From positions 1 through 64,000 of the forward strand of contig OZ037868.1 of assembly GCA_964035575.1 (NCBI GenBank): a stretch of 64,000 nt of DNA. The letters are read 5' to 3'. A program made the position numbers and the translations under genes. Positions 31,455 through 40,702 of the stretch are shown one piece after another. Under the pieces are notes generated by a model, which saw only the letters and a program-made list of their open reading frames with translations, searched no databases and had not been told where the DNA came from. Origin of the DNA: Rhynchopus sp. YZ270_cl-10 (Eukaryota > Euglenozoa > Diplonemea > Diplonemida > Diplonemidae). How positions within the stretch are numbered: the stretch's first letter is position 1; every line of letters starts with the position of its first letter.

Positions 31455-31479
31455 GAAAGATGAATGTGCCACAACGCGC
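31455..31479. repeat. GATGAATGTGCC hairpin motif
   Basis: The head sequence is the same as at 31367, but the stem differs: ATGTGCC pairs with GGCACAT. The preserved pairing with changed bases suggests that the folded form matters. Confidence 0.5.
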
Positions 31480-31623
31480 GGCACATAGTGAATCAGGATA
31501 TAGAGCAACACACACAGTTTCTCTTTGAGAGCGTAGAAAGAATGGGGGGATTTGGGGATCGGGTCTTTGGGGGAATATGCGTAATAATTAGGTAGTTGTG
31601 TTCAAATTGAAGTCCTACTGGAC

Positions 31624-34008
31624 TCAGGGCTGGGACCTCTTGTCGCTGCAGGCGTTGAAGGAAAGCTGCTGTGGGAAGAACTCATCTTCCTCGAGTGCCT
31701 TCTTCCACACGGCGGGGAGGTTGTCCTTGTTCTGCATCGTCTCGTATTTGCGCTGGGCCTCACTCCACTTCTCGTGGATAATTAGCAGCGCAATGCTGTT
31801 TGCAGCGCGCACCTCCGTCACGTTCTCCTTCTGTTGCATTTCATCCAGCTCGTACATCCACTCCTGCACGTTCTCGTCGGCACGGTCCGTTAGGTGGAAG
31901 ACAGGCATCACGGTCATCTGCTTTGGCTTCACAATAGCATTGGTCACACGGACCACAATCTTTGTGATTCTGTTTGACGTAGGCTCGTCTGTCACACAGC
32001 CAAGCATGTTCACCTTGCAGTATGTCTCAAGCACAGACAGCCACGGCACAAGAGGTGACAGGATGGAGAAGCGACGCACCGTAGCCGTGCCCACGTTCCC
32101 TACCTTCGCGCTGCCTGATGCCAGAGCGCATGAGAACTCTCTACGCGGGCTGCTTGTGCGTGCGAGGAGGTCCATTGCCGTGTTGGCGGCACCCATGGCA
32201 GGCTCGCAGCCGTGCTTTGCTGTGTTCCATCCAACGAGGAAGCGGTCGCCCGAGAAGCTATCGAGAACACCACAACGCGTCGCCACCGACTGAAGCACAA
32301 AAGAGGCAAGCTCCGTGCTTGCACGCAGCAGATCCTCCGTGCTCGTGTCCGTCTGCCACCAGCCCACAGCGTTCACGTACAACAGCCCCACGCTCTTGTT
32401 CACGAGGTACAGACCAAGCTGGCCCGTCTGCTCGACACTCACAACAGACGACTGCATGCCGCTCTTGGAGGTCGTGTCCTTCGACGCCGTATCACCCTTG
32501 TCCTCGTCGTCTGTGGAGAACGCTGCTGCCGGGCGCAGCGAGTCGGGCATGAAGGTGCGGAACTCCTCCAGACGTTCGATGGAGCGCATCATGCCGTTCA
32601 TGAGGCTGTGGATCTCACGTACAACAACGTGCGCTTTTTCGTACGGCGCAATGGCAGCTGCCGCCACCTCCGTCTCAAGGTCGCCCACGTGGTGGATGGC
32701 AGACGCCAGACGGCGCATGGGTAGTGCAATGAAGATCACCTCCAAAACAGACACCATCAAATCAAAGGCAAAGACAAGCGCAGTGAAGACCACCAGCAGC
32801 ACAAGCGCCTCGTTGACCTTGCCCTCCACAGAGGACTTGGGCCGCATCCAGATGATGACAGCGTCCTGGTGGAGCTGCCCACCCTTGCGCACGAAGTAGT
32901 CCTCGCCGTCGAGGGACAGCTGCTTGAATGTGTTGAACGGCTCGTCTGCCATCTTGCGGTATGCGTCGCGGAAGGCAGGCGACTCGACGGTGTCCACCTT
33001 TGTCGCGCACGACAGGGGGTCAGTCACGGAGAACTCCTTGCGCCCTGTGTTGCACAGCTCGTTCACCATCTTGTCCCCCGTCGTTGCGGCAAACACAATC
33101 TTCGACTCACTTCCAAACACGACAACGGTTGTGTCTGGGTTGCGGCTTTTGTACTCCATGATGGCGGAGTCCCATTTGTTGTATGTGTACTGCGAGAGGA
33201 TCACGACGGCACGGTACTTGCTCCACGGGTGCGGAGCTGCTGGGGGTGCATACACGGAGTCGTACCCTGAGTAGGTGTACACCTTCTCGTCGGACGAGCG
33301 CCACGAAAGGGGGGTGCGCCATTTGTGCGCGACGGCGTGGGCACGGCCAGGCTTCCACTCCTCTGAAGGCACCTGCCCGCCACGCGGGTCGTACGACGGC
33401 GGCAGCATGTCGAGGATGTAGCTCACGGCGTTCCAGTTGTACATAAAGTCCATCAACTCTCCGGTGACGGTGTTGATGCGGTTCGTCTTGATTGTCATGT
33501 CTGTTGGCTGCGGTGGTGTAGCGGAAGTGTTGACTTTGAAGTACTCACTGCTGGGCAGAAGGTTCTCATGGTAGCGGCCGTGCATGATCTCGAGTTCCCC
33601 GTTGTGCTGCTCCTCCATCCACACTAAGTGGAACACTGCGCTGTTGTCGTCTAAATCGTGCGGAAGCAGGACGTAGCCCACAGCAAAGATGCCAAGCGAA
33701 CGCGTCAGGCTGAAGCTTAGCGCACGCGACTGGTTGATCCACACACTCGGGTCTGTACTCGTTACGCTCTCGGTGTTGTACGTGAAGGCACGCACCACCT
33801 CGGCTACGTCAGCAGTCTGGTCCAGAACTCCGCGTATTTCGCCCTCAAGACTCTTCACCTCGCTCTGGCTTGTGTCGCGCACGGTCTCTTCCAACGAGGC
33901 TAGACTCTCGAAGTACATGATAAGACCACCTGCCATCGACGCAGCAGTGGACATCAGCGTTGCGATAGCAATCACGATCAGGATCGGCGGTCGGCATGGA
34001 GTGGTCAT
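31624..34008 (-). CDS. Receptor-type membrane protein with degenerate class III nucleotide-cyclase domain
   Basis: The gene encodes about 794 residues from the ATG at 34008. This start is preferred over upstream codons because an AG acceptor (CCACCAACCTGCAG) lies 47 nt before it and the product then opens with a signal anchor (ILIVIAIATLMSTAASMAGG). An extracellular region of about 370 residues follows, probably a sensor domain, then a second membrane segment (about 406-433) and a HAMP-like linker ending in FRTFMPDSLRP. Residues about 540-660 resemble a class III cyclase: LLYVNAVGWW replaces the usual LFADIVGFT, DSFSGDRFLVGWN keeps the second metal Asp, and ASGSAKVGNVG is followed by RRFSIL. 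The first metal Asp is Asn, so catalysis is doubtful. It may be a pseudocyclase or regulatory subunit. Confidence 0.75.
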   Translation of the reverse strand: MTTPCRPPILIVIAIATLMSTAASMAGGLIMYFESLASLEETVRDTSQSEVKSLEGEIRGVLDQTADVAEVVRAFTYNTESVTSTDPSVWINQSRALSFSLTRSLGIFAVGYVLLPHDLDDNSAVFHLVWMEEQHNGELEIMHGRYHENLLPSSEYFKVNTSATPPQPTDMTIKTNRINTVTGELMDFMYNWNAVSYILDMLPPSYDPRGGQVPSEEWKPGRAHAVAHKWRTPLSWRSSDEKVYTYSGYDSVYAPPAAPHPWSKYRAVVILSQYTYNKWDSAIMEYKSRNPDTTVVVFGSESKIVFAATTGDKMVNELCNTGRKEFSVTDPLSCATKVDTVESPAFRDAYRKMADEPFNTFKQLSLDGEDYFVRKGGQLHQDAVIIWMRPKSSVEGKVNEALVLLVVFTALVFAFDLMVSVLEVIFIALPMRRLASAIHHVGDLETEVAAAAIAPYEKAHVVVREIHSLMNGMMRSIERLEEFRTFMPDSLRPAAAFSTDDEDKGDTASKDTTSKSGMQSSVVSVEQTGQLGLYLVNKSVGLLYVNAVGWWQTDTSTEDLLRASTELASFVLQSVATRCGVLDSFSGDRFLVGWNTAKHGCEPAMGAANTAMDLLARTSSPRREFSCALASGSAKVGNVGTATVRRFSILSPLVPWLSVLETYCKVNMLGCVTDEPTSNRITKIVVRVTNAIVKPKQMTVMPVFHLTDRADENVQEWMYELDEMQQKENVTEVRAANSIALLIIHEKWSEAQRKYETMQNKDNLPAVWKKALEEDEFFPQQLSFNACSDKRSQP

Positions 34009-34055
34009 CGTGCAGCGTAGGAATGGAATATCAAAATATGTTTGAAGATAAAGTC

Positions 34056-34090
34056 CTGCAGGTTGGTGGAGGCAAAGGGAGGAGGAGGAG
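34056..34090 (-). promoter_or_regulatory. Probable 3' splice acceptor for the cyclase-like gene
   Basis: CCTCCTCCTCCCTTTGCC followed by TCCACCAACCTGCAG on the minus strand ends in AG at 34056, 47 nt before the ATG. Confidence 0.55.
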
Positions 34091-34360
34091 GGTAGCAGGA
34101 CAGCGACCATAAGGGGCAAGGAAACCTTGTGTCGCAAAAAGAAAAAAAATAGAAACCCACAAACGCTCTATTTTTGTAAGCCAGATTTTCTCTTTTTTCC
34201 TTTTTGTTCTCTGCTCAGACAGGAGGCAGAGATTTGGGAGAGACACAAAAATAAGGTACATATTCTCAGCTTCAAACAAAAAATGCAAAGAGAGAGCAGG
34301 CACGCAACACCGGACTATTTCTCCTTTTAAAAAAAGCTTGCAGGATTTAAAAATAGCTAT

Positions 34361-34507
34361 TTATTGGAGTGAAAATAAGTCGTTTTTTTCACCGAGTTGG
34401 TGTTTTCAACCCGAGTTACTTTAATTCACGAGCGAAGCGAGGGAATTAAAGTCACGAGGGTTGAAAACACCAACGAGGTGAAAAAAACGCTTATTTTCTA
34501 CTCCAAG
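34361..34507. repeat. Long palindrome or foldback element
   Basis: Arms of about 60 bp (TTGGAGTGAAAATAAG, TTTTTTTCACC, TTGGTGTTTTCAACCC, ACTTTAATTC) pair with their reverse complements around the centre GAGCGAAGCGAG. Mismatches are few. It would form a strong cruciform or hairpin and resembles a foldback-type MITE. Confidence 0.75.
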
Positions 34508-34511
34508 ACAT

Positions 34512-35175
34512 AATTTTATCCATAAGTGTGAAGCTTTATTTTCCGAGCCCACCCAAGTGTCGTGTGAGACCTGTAGTGTGGATCTCCAGTGTCTTGCACC
34601 ACTTCTTCTGAGCCCAACGCTGTTTGGCCTGTCGACGTACTAAATACGAAGACAGGGGGGCGGTGCCAACAATTTTCCAATGATGTAACGTTTATCTGAT
34701 TGATTTATCGTTTGATATACCTTGTGGACCTACTTCACCTGCACACCCAAGGTTATTGAACGATACTTTCAAGCGATACTTCGTTATGTCATTGGGGGTA
34801 CTGGTACTGGGTACCTGGGGAAAACACGTACGTTTTTGTTCGCGATAACACGCACACTTTTTGTACGTGCTATCGCAATTTACCCTAAAATATATTACCT
34901 CCGCTGACACAGCTCGAGGGCTACTCCAACAAGTTTGTAGCTACCACCATGCACGCCCCGTCCCCCCACCCCAGTCCAGATACCCTGGGGAAAAAAAAAA
35001 ACTCGAAAAAAATAGGGTGAGTTTGGGGGTGTTTGGGGGCTTAAGACGGGTGAAAAAAAACGGTGAAAATAAAATTTTTATTTTCACAGGGTGAAAATAA
35101 AAATTTTATTTTCACACCCCTCCACGTACTTTTGGGTGGGCGAGGAAAATAAAGCTTCACGCGCGTGGATAAAAT
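34512..35175. mobile_element. Putative inverted-repeat element of about 660 bp
   Basis: The left end (ATTTTATCCA ... GTGAAGCTTTATTTTCC ... GCCCACCCA) recurs inverted on the right (TGGGTGGGC ... GGAAAATAAAGCTTCAC ... TGGATAAAAT). The interior holds dispersed repeat copy 34568-34735. No target duplication is clear and no ORF is credible. Confidence 0.5.
34568..34735 (+). repeat. Dispersed repeat, copy 1
   Basis: This shares CTTCTTCTGAGCCCAACG, TTTGGCCTGTCGACGTA, TACGAAGACAGGG and AATTTTCCAATGATGTAACG with the inverted copy at 43003-43215. A shorter relative lies at 37058-37215. Confidence 0.7.
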
Positions 35176-36163
35176 ACACCACAAGACGACACGGCAATAT
35201 CGTGACGAGAAGATTTTTGTATGTTTTTCAAGATTCTCAATGGTTCTCTTACTCTTTTAGTTGATTTTATTGTGGGATATTGTGCGAATCATTTATTTAT
35301 CCTTCCTTCAAAACTTCACACATAACGCTTTTTGGTTTTTTGGGAGACACGTTAGGTGCCAGGTCCTATGACATGCACGGAAACACCTACACCCGTTTGT
35401 CATATTGTTTACCAGCAATAAACCTTTCCGCACTCTCTCGAAACTAGGCGGGTAGCTCTTCTTGCCCCTGATCTCAACGGGGTGTCGTTATCTGAGTGCG
35501 GCCCTTCCTACCTTATCCAAGGAAGGTGGGTGGTAGAAAATAACAAAACTGTCGCCTTTTTTCCCTTTTTTCCCTTTTCTCTCTTCATGAACTGACCCAC
35601 CAATACAATAAAGCTGCTCAAACAAGCTTAATTGAAGAGGTGAGGAAGAGGATACGCTTCGCTGCAGGTGACTCGAGAACAAAGGGAAAGGGGGGGCGGT
35701 TTTGGCTGAGTGGCAATGACAAAAAAGCAAAAAACAGAAAGCGAAGTGTCAACACGCAAAGGCCAGCCTTCCAAAACGGCACCTCAACATCAAAGGAGTG
35801 CGTCAGAGCTGCACCATGCTGTACGCTCCTCTGCCTTTCTCTTCCTCACAACATGGTTGGCTTTTGAAAGTTAAGCTGTCCAAGTTGCTTTTTTGTATCC
35901 ATTTAGGTGTTGTGTGTGCGTCAAAAGAATACCAAAAATGCTCGAGAGACTTGTTCCTGTCAGTACAGAAAGTGATGCGGAGCACAAGGGAGAGAGGGGG
36001 AAAGAAACCGGGGGAGGGACTTGATAAAGCGAACACAAAAACAAGCGAGTGTGGAAGAAAAAAAGGGAGAGAAAAATATTTTTTTCTGAATAAAAGTGGC
36101 ATTTACGTTCACACCACTTTCATCCAGGCACCACATTATCAGAAATTGTAGGCTTCACCTCCA

Positions 36164-36865
36164 TCAGACGCGAGTGTAGTTCACAAACGTATAGTACTTT
36201 GGCTTCGAGTCAAAGCGTAGGTGCAGCCATGCGATGCCTAGACCACTTGTGCTGACCCATGTTGCACGCTCCTGCTTCTGCAGGGCTGTGGTGCCTGTTG
36301 TGCGCCAGAAGTCGTGCACCTGGGCTTGAGGTGCCGAACGCAGGAAGGTGAGGAGGTGTGCGTAGCTGTCCTCTGCTCGCTGCCTGCAGGGGACCACAAG
36401 CTCTGCATCGCCTCCCAGGTTCTTGAAGGCGACGACGAAGCCAGCGTCCTTGCACTTCGCTGCAAAGGCAGTGTCGTCCGCAGGCGCCGTCGCAAGCACC
36501 GTATCCGTCGCATCCATGATGACAAACTCAAACACGCGCCCCATCTCCAACACAGGTGTCTCGAAGAACACTGCCTTATACCCACGCCCCTCCGACAGCG
36601 TAACAATGCCCTCAGACAAGGTGCGTATCAATGCATCGTCGCCGCCGCTCAACGCTGTGTACACCTCGCGAGACGGCTCCTGCATCGTGCATTTGATGCC
36701 ACGCTCCATGTCCTTCGAGTGTATCGTCCACTTCGCCATCGTTGTTGGTGTTGCCTGCGACACAGTGACTGGGGCGGAGGGGCGCATACGATCATACGTA
36801 TACCACATGTACAACTTAAAAATAAAGAGAATACAGCCACCGAGTGTAATGCGTGGCGGTGCCAT
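36164..36865 (-). CDS. DUF6940-like protein with N-terminal membrane anchor, copy 1
   Basis: This is a 233-residue intronless gene. The N-terminus (ITLGGCILFIFKLYMWYTY) is a probable signal anchor. The remaining 195 residues match the pattern I recall for DUF6940, a family of unknown function in bacteria, fungi and algae: WTIHSKDMERG at the start, FFETPVLEMGRVFEFVIMD, FKNLGGDAELVVPC, HLLTFLRSAPQAQVHDFWR and the C-terminal WVSTSGLGIAWLHLRFDSKPKYY. A paralogue lies 0.9 kb upstream and is almost identical in this core but not in the anchor. TTTTCATCTTCCTTCTGCAG forms an AG acceptor 23 nt before the ATG. Function is unknown. Confidence 0.85.
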   Translation of the reverse strand: MAPPRITLGGCILFIFKLYMWYTYDRMRPSAPVTVSQATPTTMAKWTIHSKDMERGIKCTMQEPSREVYTALSGGDDALIRTLSEGIVTLSEGRGYKAVFFETPVLEMGRVFEFVIMDATDTVLATAPADDTAFAAKCKDAGFVVAFKNLGGDAELVVPCRQRAEDSYAHLLTFLRSAPQAQVHDFWRTTGTTALQKQERATWVSTSGLGIAWLHLRFDSKPKYYTFVNYTRV

Positions 36866-36888
36866 AGTGGAGGAACTCAGAGAGGGTT

Positions 36889-36908
36889 CTGCAGAAGGAA
36901 GATGAAAA
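36889..36908 (-). promoter_or_regulatory. Probable 3' splice acceptor for DUF6940 copy 1
   Basis: The tract TTTTCATCTTCCTTCTGCAG ends 24 nt before the ATG and is conserved in copy 2. Confidence 0.65.
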
Positions 36909-37057
36909 CAGTCAAGTAAAAGAAGAAAATATCATTTGGGAAAGCTCGTTTGTTATACCATCTAAGTCAATCGCGATTGACATTTACATTCTTAGAGATG
37001 AAAGAACAAAACAACACTTCTGTACCCGCGCATCAAAATTGTGGAAAACTTTGCACC

Positions 37058-37215
37058 CCAAACACCCTCAACAACACACGCCAAAAGGCGCCCCTTGTTG
37101 CTGGGAGTTGGTTCTCATGTTTGATACTGGCACAGCAGGCATTCCTCTAGGTCCAATGCTGTCTGTGGCGTTGCACCTAAGGTGTACGAAGACAGGGGTG
37201 GTAATTTTTGCGGTG
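37058..37215 (+). repeat. Dispersed repeat, copy 2 (diverged)
   Basis: CCCCAAACACCC, GGGAGTTGGTTCTCATGTTT and GTACGAAGACAGGGG correspond to the copies at 34568 and 43003. The middle is diverged. Confidence 0.55.
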
Positions 37216-37325
37216 TAACTTGATAGTTCACTTGATGTGTTACATTTACCAGGTCACATGATGCTTCACGTGATATTTCATATGATGCTTCACATGATGT
37301 TTCACGTGATATTTCACGTGATGAG
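37215..37325. repeat. Tandem CACGTGAT / CACATGAT motif cluster
   Basis: About eight repeats of the type TTCACGTGATATTTCA and CATGATGCTTCA contain E-box-like CACGTG and CATATG palindromes. A regulatory role is possible but unproven. Downstream, AGCAATAAACCTTTCC recurs near 35412. Confidence 0.5.
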
Positions 37326-37340
37326 CAATAAACCTTTCCC

Positions 37341-37443
37341 ACTCGAAACTAGGGGGTAAATCTAAAAATTAGCGAACACAAAAACAAGCTTGTGGAAAGA
37401 ATAAAGAGAGGGTAAAACATTTTCCCTCCCCCTAGTTTCGAGT
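37341..37443. repeat. 16-bp inverted repeat pair
   Basis: ACTCGAAACTAGGGGG at 37341-37356 is matched inverted at 37428-37443. A related CTCGAAACTAG motif occurs near 35440. Confidence 0.65.
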
Positions 37444-37767
37444 GCAAAACGTTTCCATGTATTGCATGGGAAACAACATGACAAACAGGTGCAGGTGGTT
37501 CCGTGCATATCATAGAACCTGGCACCCCAAAAACCAAAAGCGTTGTGTGTGAAGTTTTGAAGGAAGAAAAAATAAAATGAATGAAAGTAGTGTTTACGTT
37601 TGGTACGGGGCGGAGAATAAAATCTGTTCGATAAAAGAAACATGAGCTTATTGTTTTATCTTCACTTCACTCCAAGATGCAGTGAAATGAAGGCGTCGCA
37701 CCAATACTTCACACCACATTATCACCCAGAAACTGCCACGTTGTCAGCAACCCTTTCTTCACCTCCA

Positions 37768-38460
37768 TCAGACGCGAGTGTAGTTCACAAACGTGTAGTA
37801 CTTTGGCTTCGAGTCGAAGCGTAGGTGCAGCCATGCGATGCCTAGACCACTTGTGCTGACCCATGTTGCACGCTCCTGCTTCTGCAGGGCTGTGGTGCCT
37901 GTTATGCGCCAGAAGTCGTGCACCTGGGCTTGAGGTGCTGAACGCAGGAAGGTGAGGAGGTGTGCGTAGCTGTCCTCTGCTCGCTGCCTGCAGGGGACCA
38001 CAAGCTCTGCATCGCCTCCCAGGTTCTTGAAAGCGACGACGGAGCCAGCGTCCTTGCACTTCGCTGCAAAGGCAGTGTCGTCCGCAGGCGCCGTCGCAAG
38101 CACCGTATCCGTCGCATCCATGATGACAAACTCAAACACGCGCCCCATCTCCAACACAGGTGTCTCGAAGAACACTGCCTTATACCCACGCCCCTCCGAC
38201 AGCGTAACAATGCCCTCAGACAAGGTGCGTATCAATGCATCGTCGCCGCCGCTCAACGCTGTGTACACCTCGCGAGACGGCTCCTGCATCGTGCATTTGA
38301 TGCCACGCTCCATGTCCTTCGAGTGTATCGTCCACTTCGTCATCGTTGTTGGTGTTGCCTGCGACACAGTGACTGGGGCGGAGGGGCCCATACAATACGC
38401 AACATACATCTTAAAAATAACCATAACGCAAGCAACGAGTGTAACGTTGCGTGACGACAT
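37768..38460 (-). CDS. DUF6940-like protein with N-terminal membrane anchor, copy 2
   Basis: This 230-residue paralogue of the gene at 36164 has the same DUF6940-like core. The cores differ at only a few positions (for example A/T near the WTIHSKD motif, F/S before VVAFKNL and T/I in WRTTG). The anchor (VTLVACVMVIFKMYVAYC) and first 20 codons are clearly diverged, while the 5' leader and acceptor (CATTTTCCTTCTGCAG, 23 nt before the ATG) are again conserved. This mosaic fits tandem duplication followed by gene conversion of the core, or selection for distinct anchors. Function is unknown. Confidence 0.85.
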   Translation of the reverse strand: MSSRNVTLVACVMVIFKMYVAYCMGPSAPVTVSQATPTTMTKWTIHSKDMERGIKCTMQEPSREVYTALSGGDDALIRTLSEGIVTLSEGRGYKAVFFETPVLEMGRVFEFVIMDATDTVLATAPADDTAFAAKCKDAGSVVAFKNLGGDAELVVPCRQRAEDSYAHLLTFLRSAPQAQVHDFWRITGTTALQKQERATWVSTSGLGIAWLHLRFDSKPKYYTFVNYTRV

Positions 38461-38483
38461 TGTGGAGAGACTCAGAGAGGGTT

Positions 38484-38503
38484 CTGCAGAAGGAAAATGA
38501 AAA
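38484..38503 (-). promoter_or_regulatory. Probable 3' splice acceptor for DUF6940 copy 2
   Basis: The TTCATTTTCCTTCTGCAG tract ends 24 nt before the ATG, as in copy 1. Confidence 0.65.
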
Positions 38504-38629
38504 CAGTTTAAAAGTAAAAGAAGAAGATATCAGGGGGAAGCTCATGTTAATTTTTAAAATCTATGCGGAAGTTTGTTCTCCCATCCGAATTTTGTGTAAA
38601 CAAAAACAATGTGAAAATTCCACTTTTTT

Positions 38630-40702
38630 TCAGACAAGAGACGGGACAAACTTTGCTGCTCCATAGCAGACTGGCGACCCTGCCATGTCACCGCTTTCTG
38701 AAAAGAGAATGCCCTTCGCGTCGCTTGCCACCACACGCCCCTTGCAGCGCGCTACATCATGCGAGTAGCGGTGCATCCGACTGGTCACCACCTTCCGCTC
38801 CTTTGCAGGGAACGTTCTGTAGTCATTCTTGCGCTTCCTGCGCAGTAAATTGTACGCCTTCCCTGAGCTGCGTGCCTGACCTTGCGTATCACACTCACCA
38901 AACGAAACGACGGGCACATGCGACGCGACTGTGTCGGGGCGCACACACACGCCAGGCTCCACTGGAAGCATCTTCTTCAGCGGCACTATCGTGGGTGCAG
39001 CAGACGCCACAGCAGAGACATCACTCATAGCGTCGTCCACGTGTATGTCATCTAGGTTCAGCTTCGCCTCGTCCTCTGTCAGGATGGGAGCTGGGGTAGG
39101 GGTGTTTTTTGCATGCGGCAGGTGGGTGTGGCCTCCCCTCCCCGCCATGAAGCCACGCAGCAGCTTCACCGCTGCCGGCACTGCCAGGGCGTTTGCAGAG
39201 AGCAGCAGAAGCGAGGTGCGGATCACCTTCACCGCCTCCTGAAGGGAGGAGAGCGTGGGGTTCCATGCACCACCAATACCACCACCACCTCCCCCACCAC
39301 CACCACTACTGCCACTACCTCCCGCACCCGCGCGGACCTCCTGCACCCCCTCCTCCTTTTTTGTAGGTTTTTCGGTTTTGTGGATGTTCGTGATATGGGT
39401 GTCCCCGCCGCAGAGAGAGAAGAGAGGTGTGAGGAGCGTCTGTGCGTCGACTGTGCCCGCTAGGAAGCCTCGGAGGTCGGAGAGCTGTTGGTAGGCGAGG
39501 GAGAGGAGCTCTGCCTGCAGGTCGCGTTTGAGGTCTGCGATGTGTGTGTCGTAGCGTGTGCAGACGGTGGCGATGATGTGGCAGCAGCGGCGGCGTTCGT
39601 CCAGCGTAGCCTGCCGGTAGCGTGCGATGCGCACAACCTCCTCCTCGTGGCTCTGTGCACGCAGCGCCGCATTAGCTCGTAGGATCTCCTCCCGCGTGGT
39701 GGCCACCTGCTCACACCACTTCGCGTTGAACCGCTTCATGACACCTTCCAAAATGTCGTTCACCTTTGTCTTCGTGATGTAGTCATCGTCCGACGCATTC
39801 AGATACGCCATCTCATCCAACGCCTCTTGAGACAGCGGCATGCTCAGCTTGTGTTTCAACCTGCACACCTCGCGGAGCAAGGCGGCTTTGCGCTCTCGGT
39901 CCTTCGAGAGCGCCTTTTTGAGGAGAAGTGCCTCGGTTTCTAGGCGGTCGGTGTGTGCGTCGTGGGTGCGTTTCATCTCAACGAGACATTGTTCGAGATA
40001 GGCGAGACGGAGGTCGCTGTCCGCAGCGGGGGGCACATCGTATGAGACGTCGGGCACTGCGTCGGACAGCGTCTGGAGCGATGTGAGGATCGAGGTTTCG
40101 CATTCCGAGATGGCTGTCAGCACTGCGGTGTGCTTTTCTCGTTTTATGAAGGCACGTGCCTCGCGGTATAGGGAGGAGAGGCGCAGTGCAACGTGAGACG
40201 CAAAGACGGTCAGACCAGAGCGCATGGCAGGCACAGCGTGCTGAGGTTGTGGTGCTGTTGTGTGTGTCTCCGTCGTGGCAGCGTAGCCGCCTTCGCAGTC
40301 GGTGATCTCGACCCCGGTTTTGATCTCGGCTGCCATGTCCAGTGTTGCTGCGTCTCCATGCAGGTGGCGCTTTAGGTTCGCCACGGCCTGTCGCTTGCGT
40401 ACCTCCTTTGTGACGACATCGTCGTCGTCGTCCTCGCTGATGTTAATCTGCAGGTCTTCTCGTGTGAGAGTAGTGGTGTTGGCAAAGACCTTGCGTGTGT
40501 CGACGCCAATCGACCCCGTTGTAGCCCGCAGGCAGTCCAGCGTGGGCATCGCCTCAAGCGCGCTGTGTGTGTCGTACAGCTCGTCGCCGAAGCCGCATTC
40601 GCTGCACAGCTTTTTGATGGCAGCCACGTTTGAGTCGTGCTGGCTGCGGTTGTTCAGGCTGTCCAGCAGGCAAGACCACGTATTCTTGGGGCTCTCCTCC
40701 AT
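38630..40702 (-). CDS. Hypothetical coiled-coil protein with Gly-rich linker
   Basis: This is a 690-residue intronless gene that I do not recognise. An acidic run (SEDDDDDVVTKE) lies near residue 95. Residues about 190-430 are rich in Leu, Glu, Lys and Arg with heptad-like spacing and are probably coiled coil. A Gly/Ser linker (GGSGSSGGGGGGGGGIGG) lies near 475. The C-terminal 100 residues carry a basic stretch (LLRRKRKNDYRTFPAKERK) that could bind nucleic acid or act as a nuclear signal. No signal peptide or membrane span is seen. AACACTTTCCTCCAG ends 17 nt before the ATG. A structural, cytoskeletal or nuclear role is possible; none is assigned. Confidence 0.8.
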   Translation of the reverse strand: MEESPKNTWSCLLDSLNNRSQHDSNVAAIKKLCSECGFGDELYDTHSALEAMPTLDCLRATTGSIGVDTRKVFANTTTLTREDLQINISEDDDDDVVTKEVRKRQAVANLKRHLHGDAATLDMAAEIKTGVEITDCEGGYAATTETHTTAPQPQHAVPAMRSGLTVFASHVALRLSSLYREARAFIKREKHTAVLTAISECETSILTSLQTLSDAVPDVSYDVPPAADSDLRLAYLEQCLVEMKRTHDAHTDRLETEALLLKKALSKDRERKAALLREVCRLKHKLSMPLSQEALDEMAYLNASDDDYITKTKVNDILEGVMKRFNAKWCEQVATTREEILRANAALRAQSHEEEVVRIARYRQATLDERRRCCHIIATVCTRYDTHIADLKRDLQAELLSLAYQQLSDLRGFLAGTVDAQTLLTPLFSLCGGDTHITNIHKTEKPTKKEEGVQEVRAGAGGSGSSGGGGGGGGGIGGAWNPTLSSLQEAVKVIRTSLLLLSANALAVPAAVKLLRGFMAGRGGHTHLPHAKNTPTPAPILTEDEAKLNLDDIHVDDAMSDVSAVASAAPTIVPLKKMLPVEPGVCVRPDTVASHVPVVSFGECDTQGQARSSGKAYNLLRRKRKNDYRTFPAKERKVVTSRMHRYSHDVARCKGRVVASDAKGILFSESGDMAGSPVCYGAAKFVPSLV

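Larger units (their letters stand above)
26982..31623. other. Long gene-poor spacer
   Basis: No gene is supported in 4.6 kb. The spacer holds a (GA)n tract at about 27318-27340, a deleted copy of the dispersed element (28440-28642), a (TTCACCCC)n array, a two-unit trace of satellite 1 (29897-29914), a hAT-type element (29997-30648), and two GATGAATGTGCC hairpin motifs (31367 and 31459). The AT-rich minus-strand frame of about 230 codons at 27468-28166 has no domain or gene-like composition. Confidence 0.6.
34138..36163. other. Spacer rich in inverted repeats
   Basis: No gene is seen. The spacer holds a long palindrome (34361-34507), a pair of inverted repeats bounding about 660 bp (34512-35175) with a dispersed repeat inside, and a TTTATTTTCAC palindrome pair near 35055-35116. 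Confidence 0.55.
36866..37767. other. Spacer between the DUF6940 copies, repeat-rich
   Basis: It contains a dispersed repeat copy (37058-37215), a cluster of TTCACGTGAT-type motifs (about 37215-37325) and a 16-bp inverted repeat (37341-37356 and 37428-37443). No gene is seen. Confidence 0.55.
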
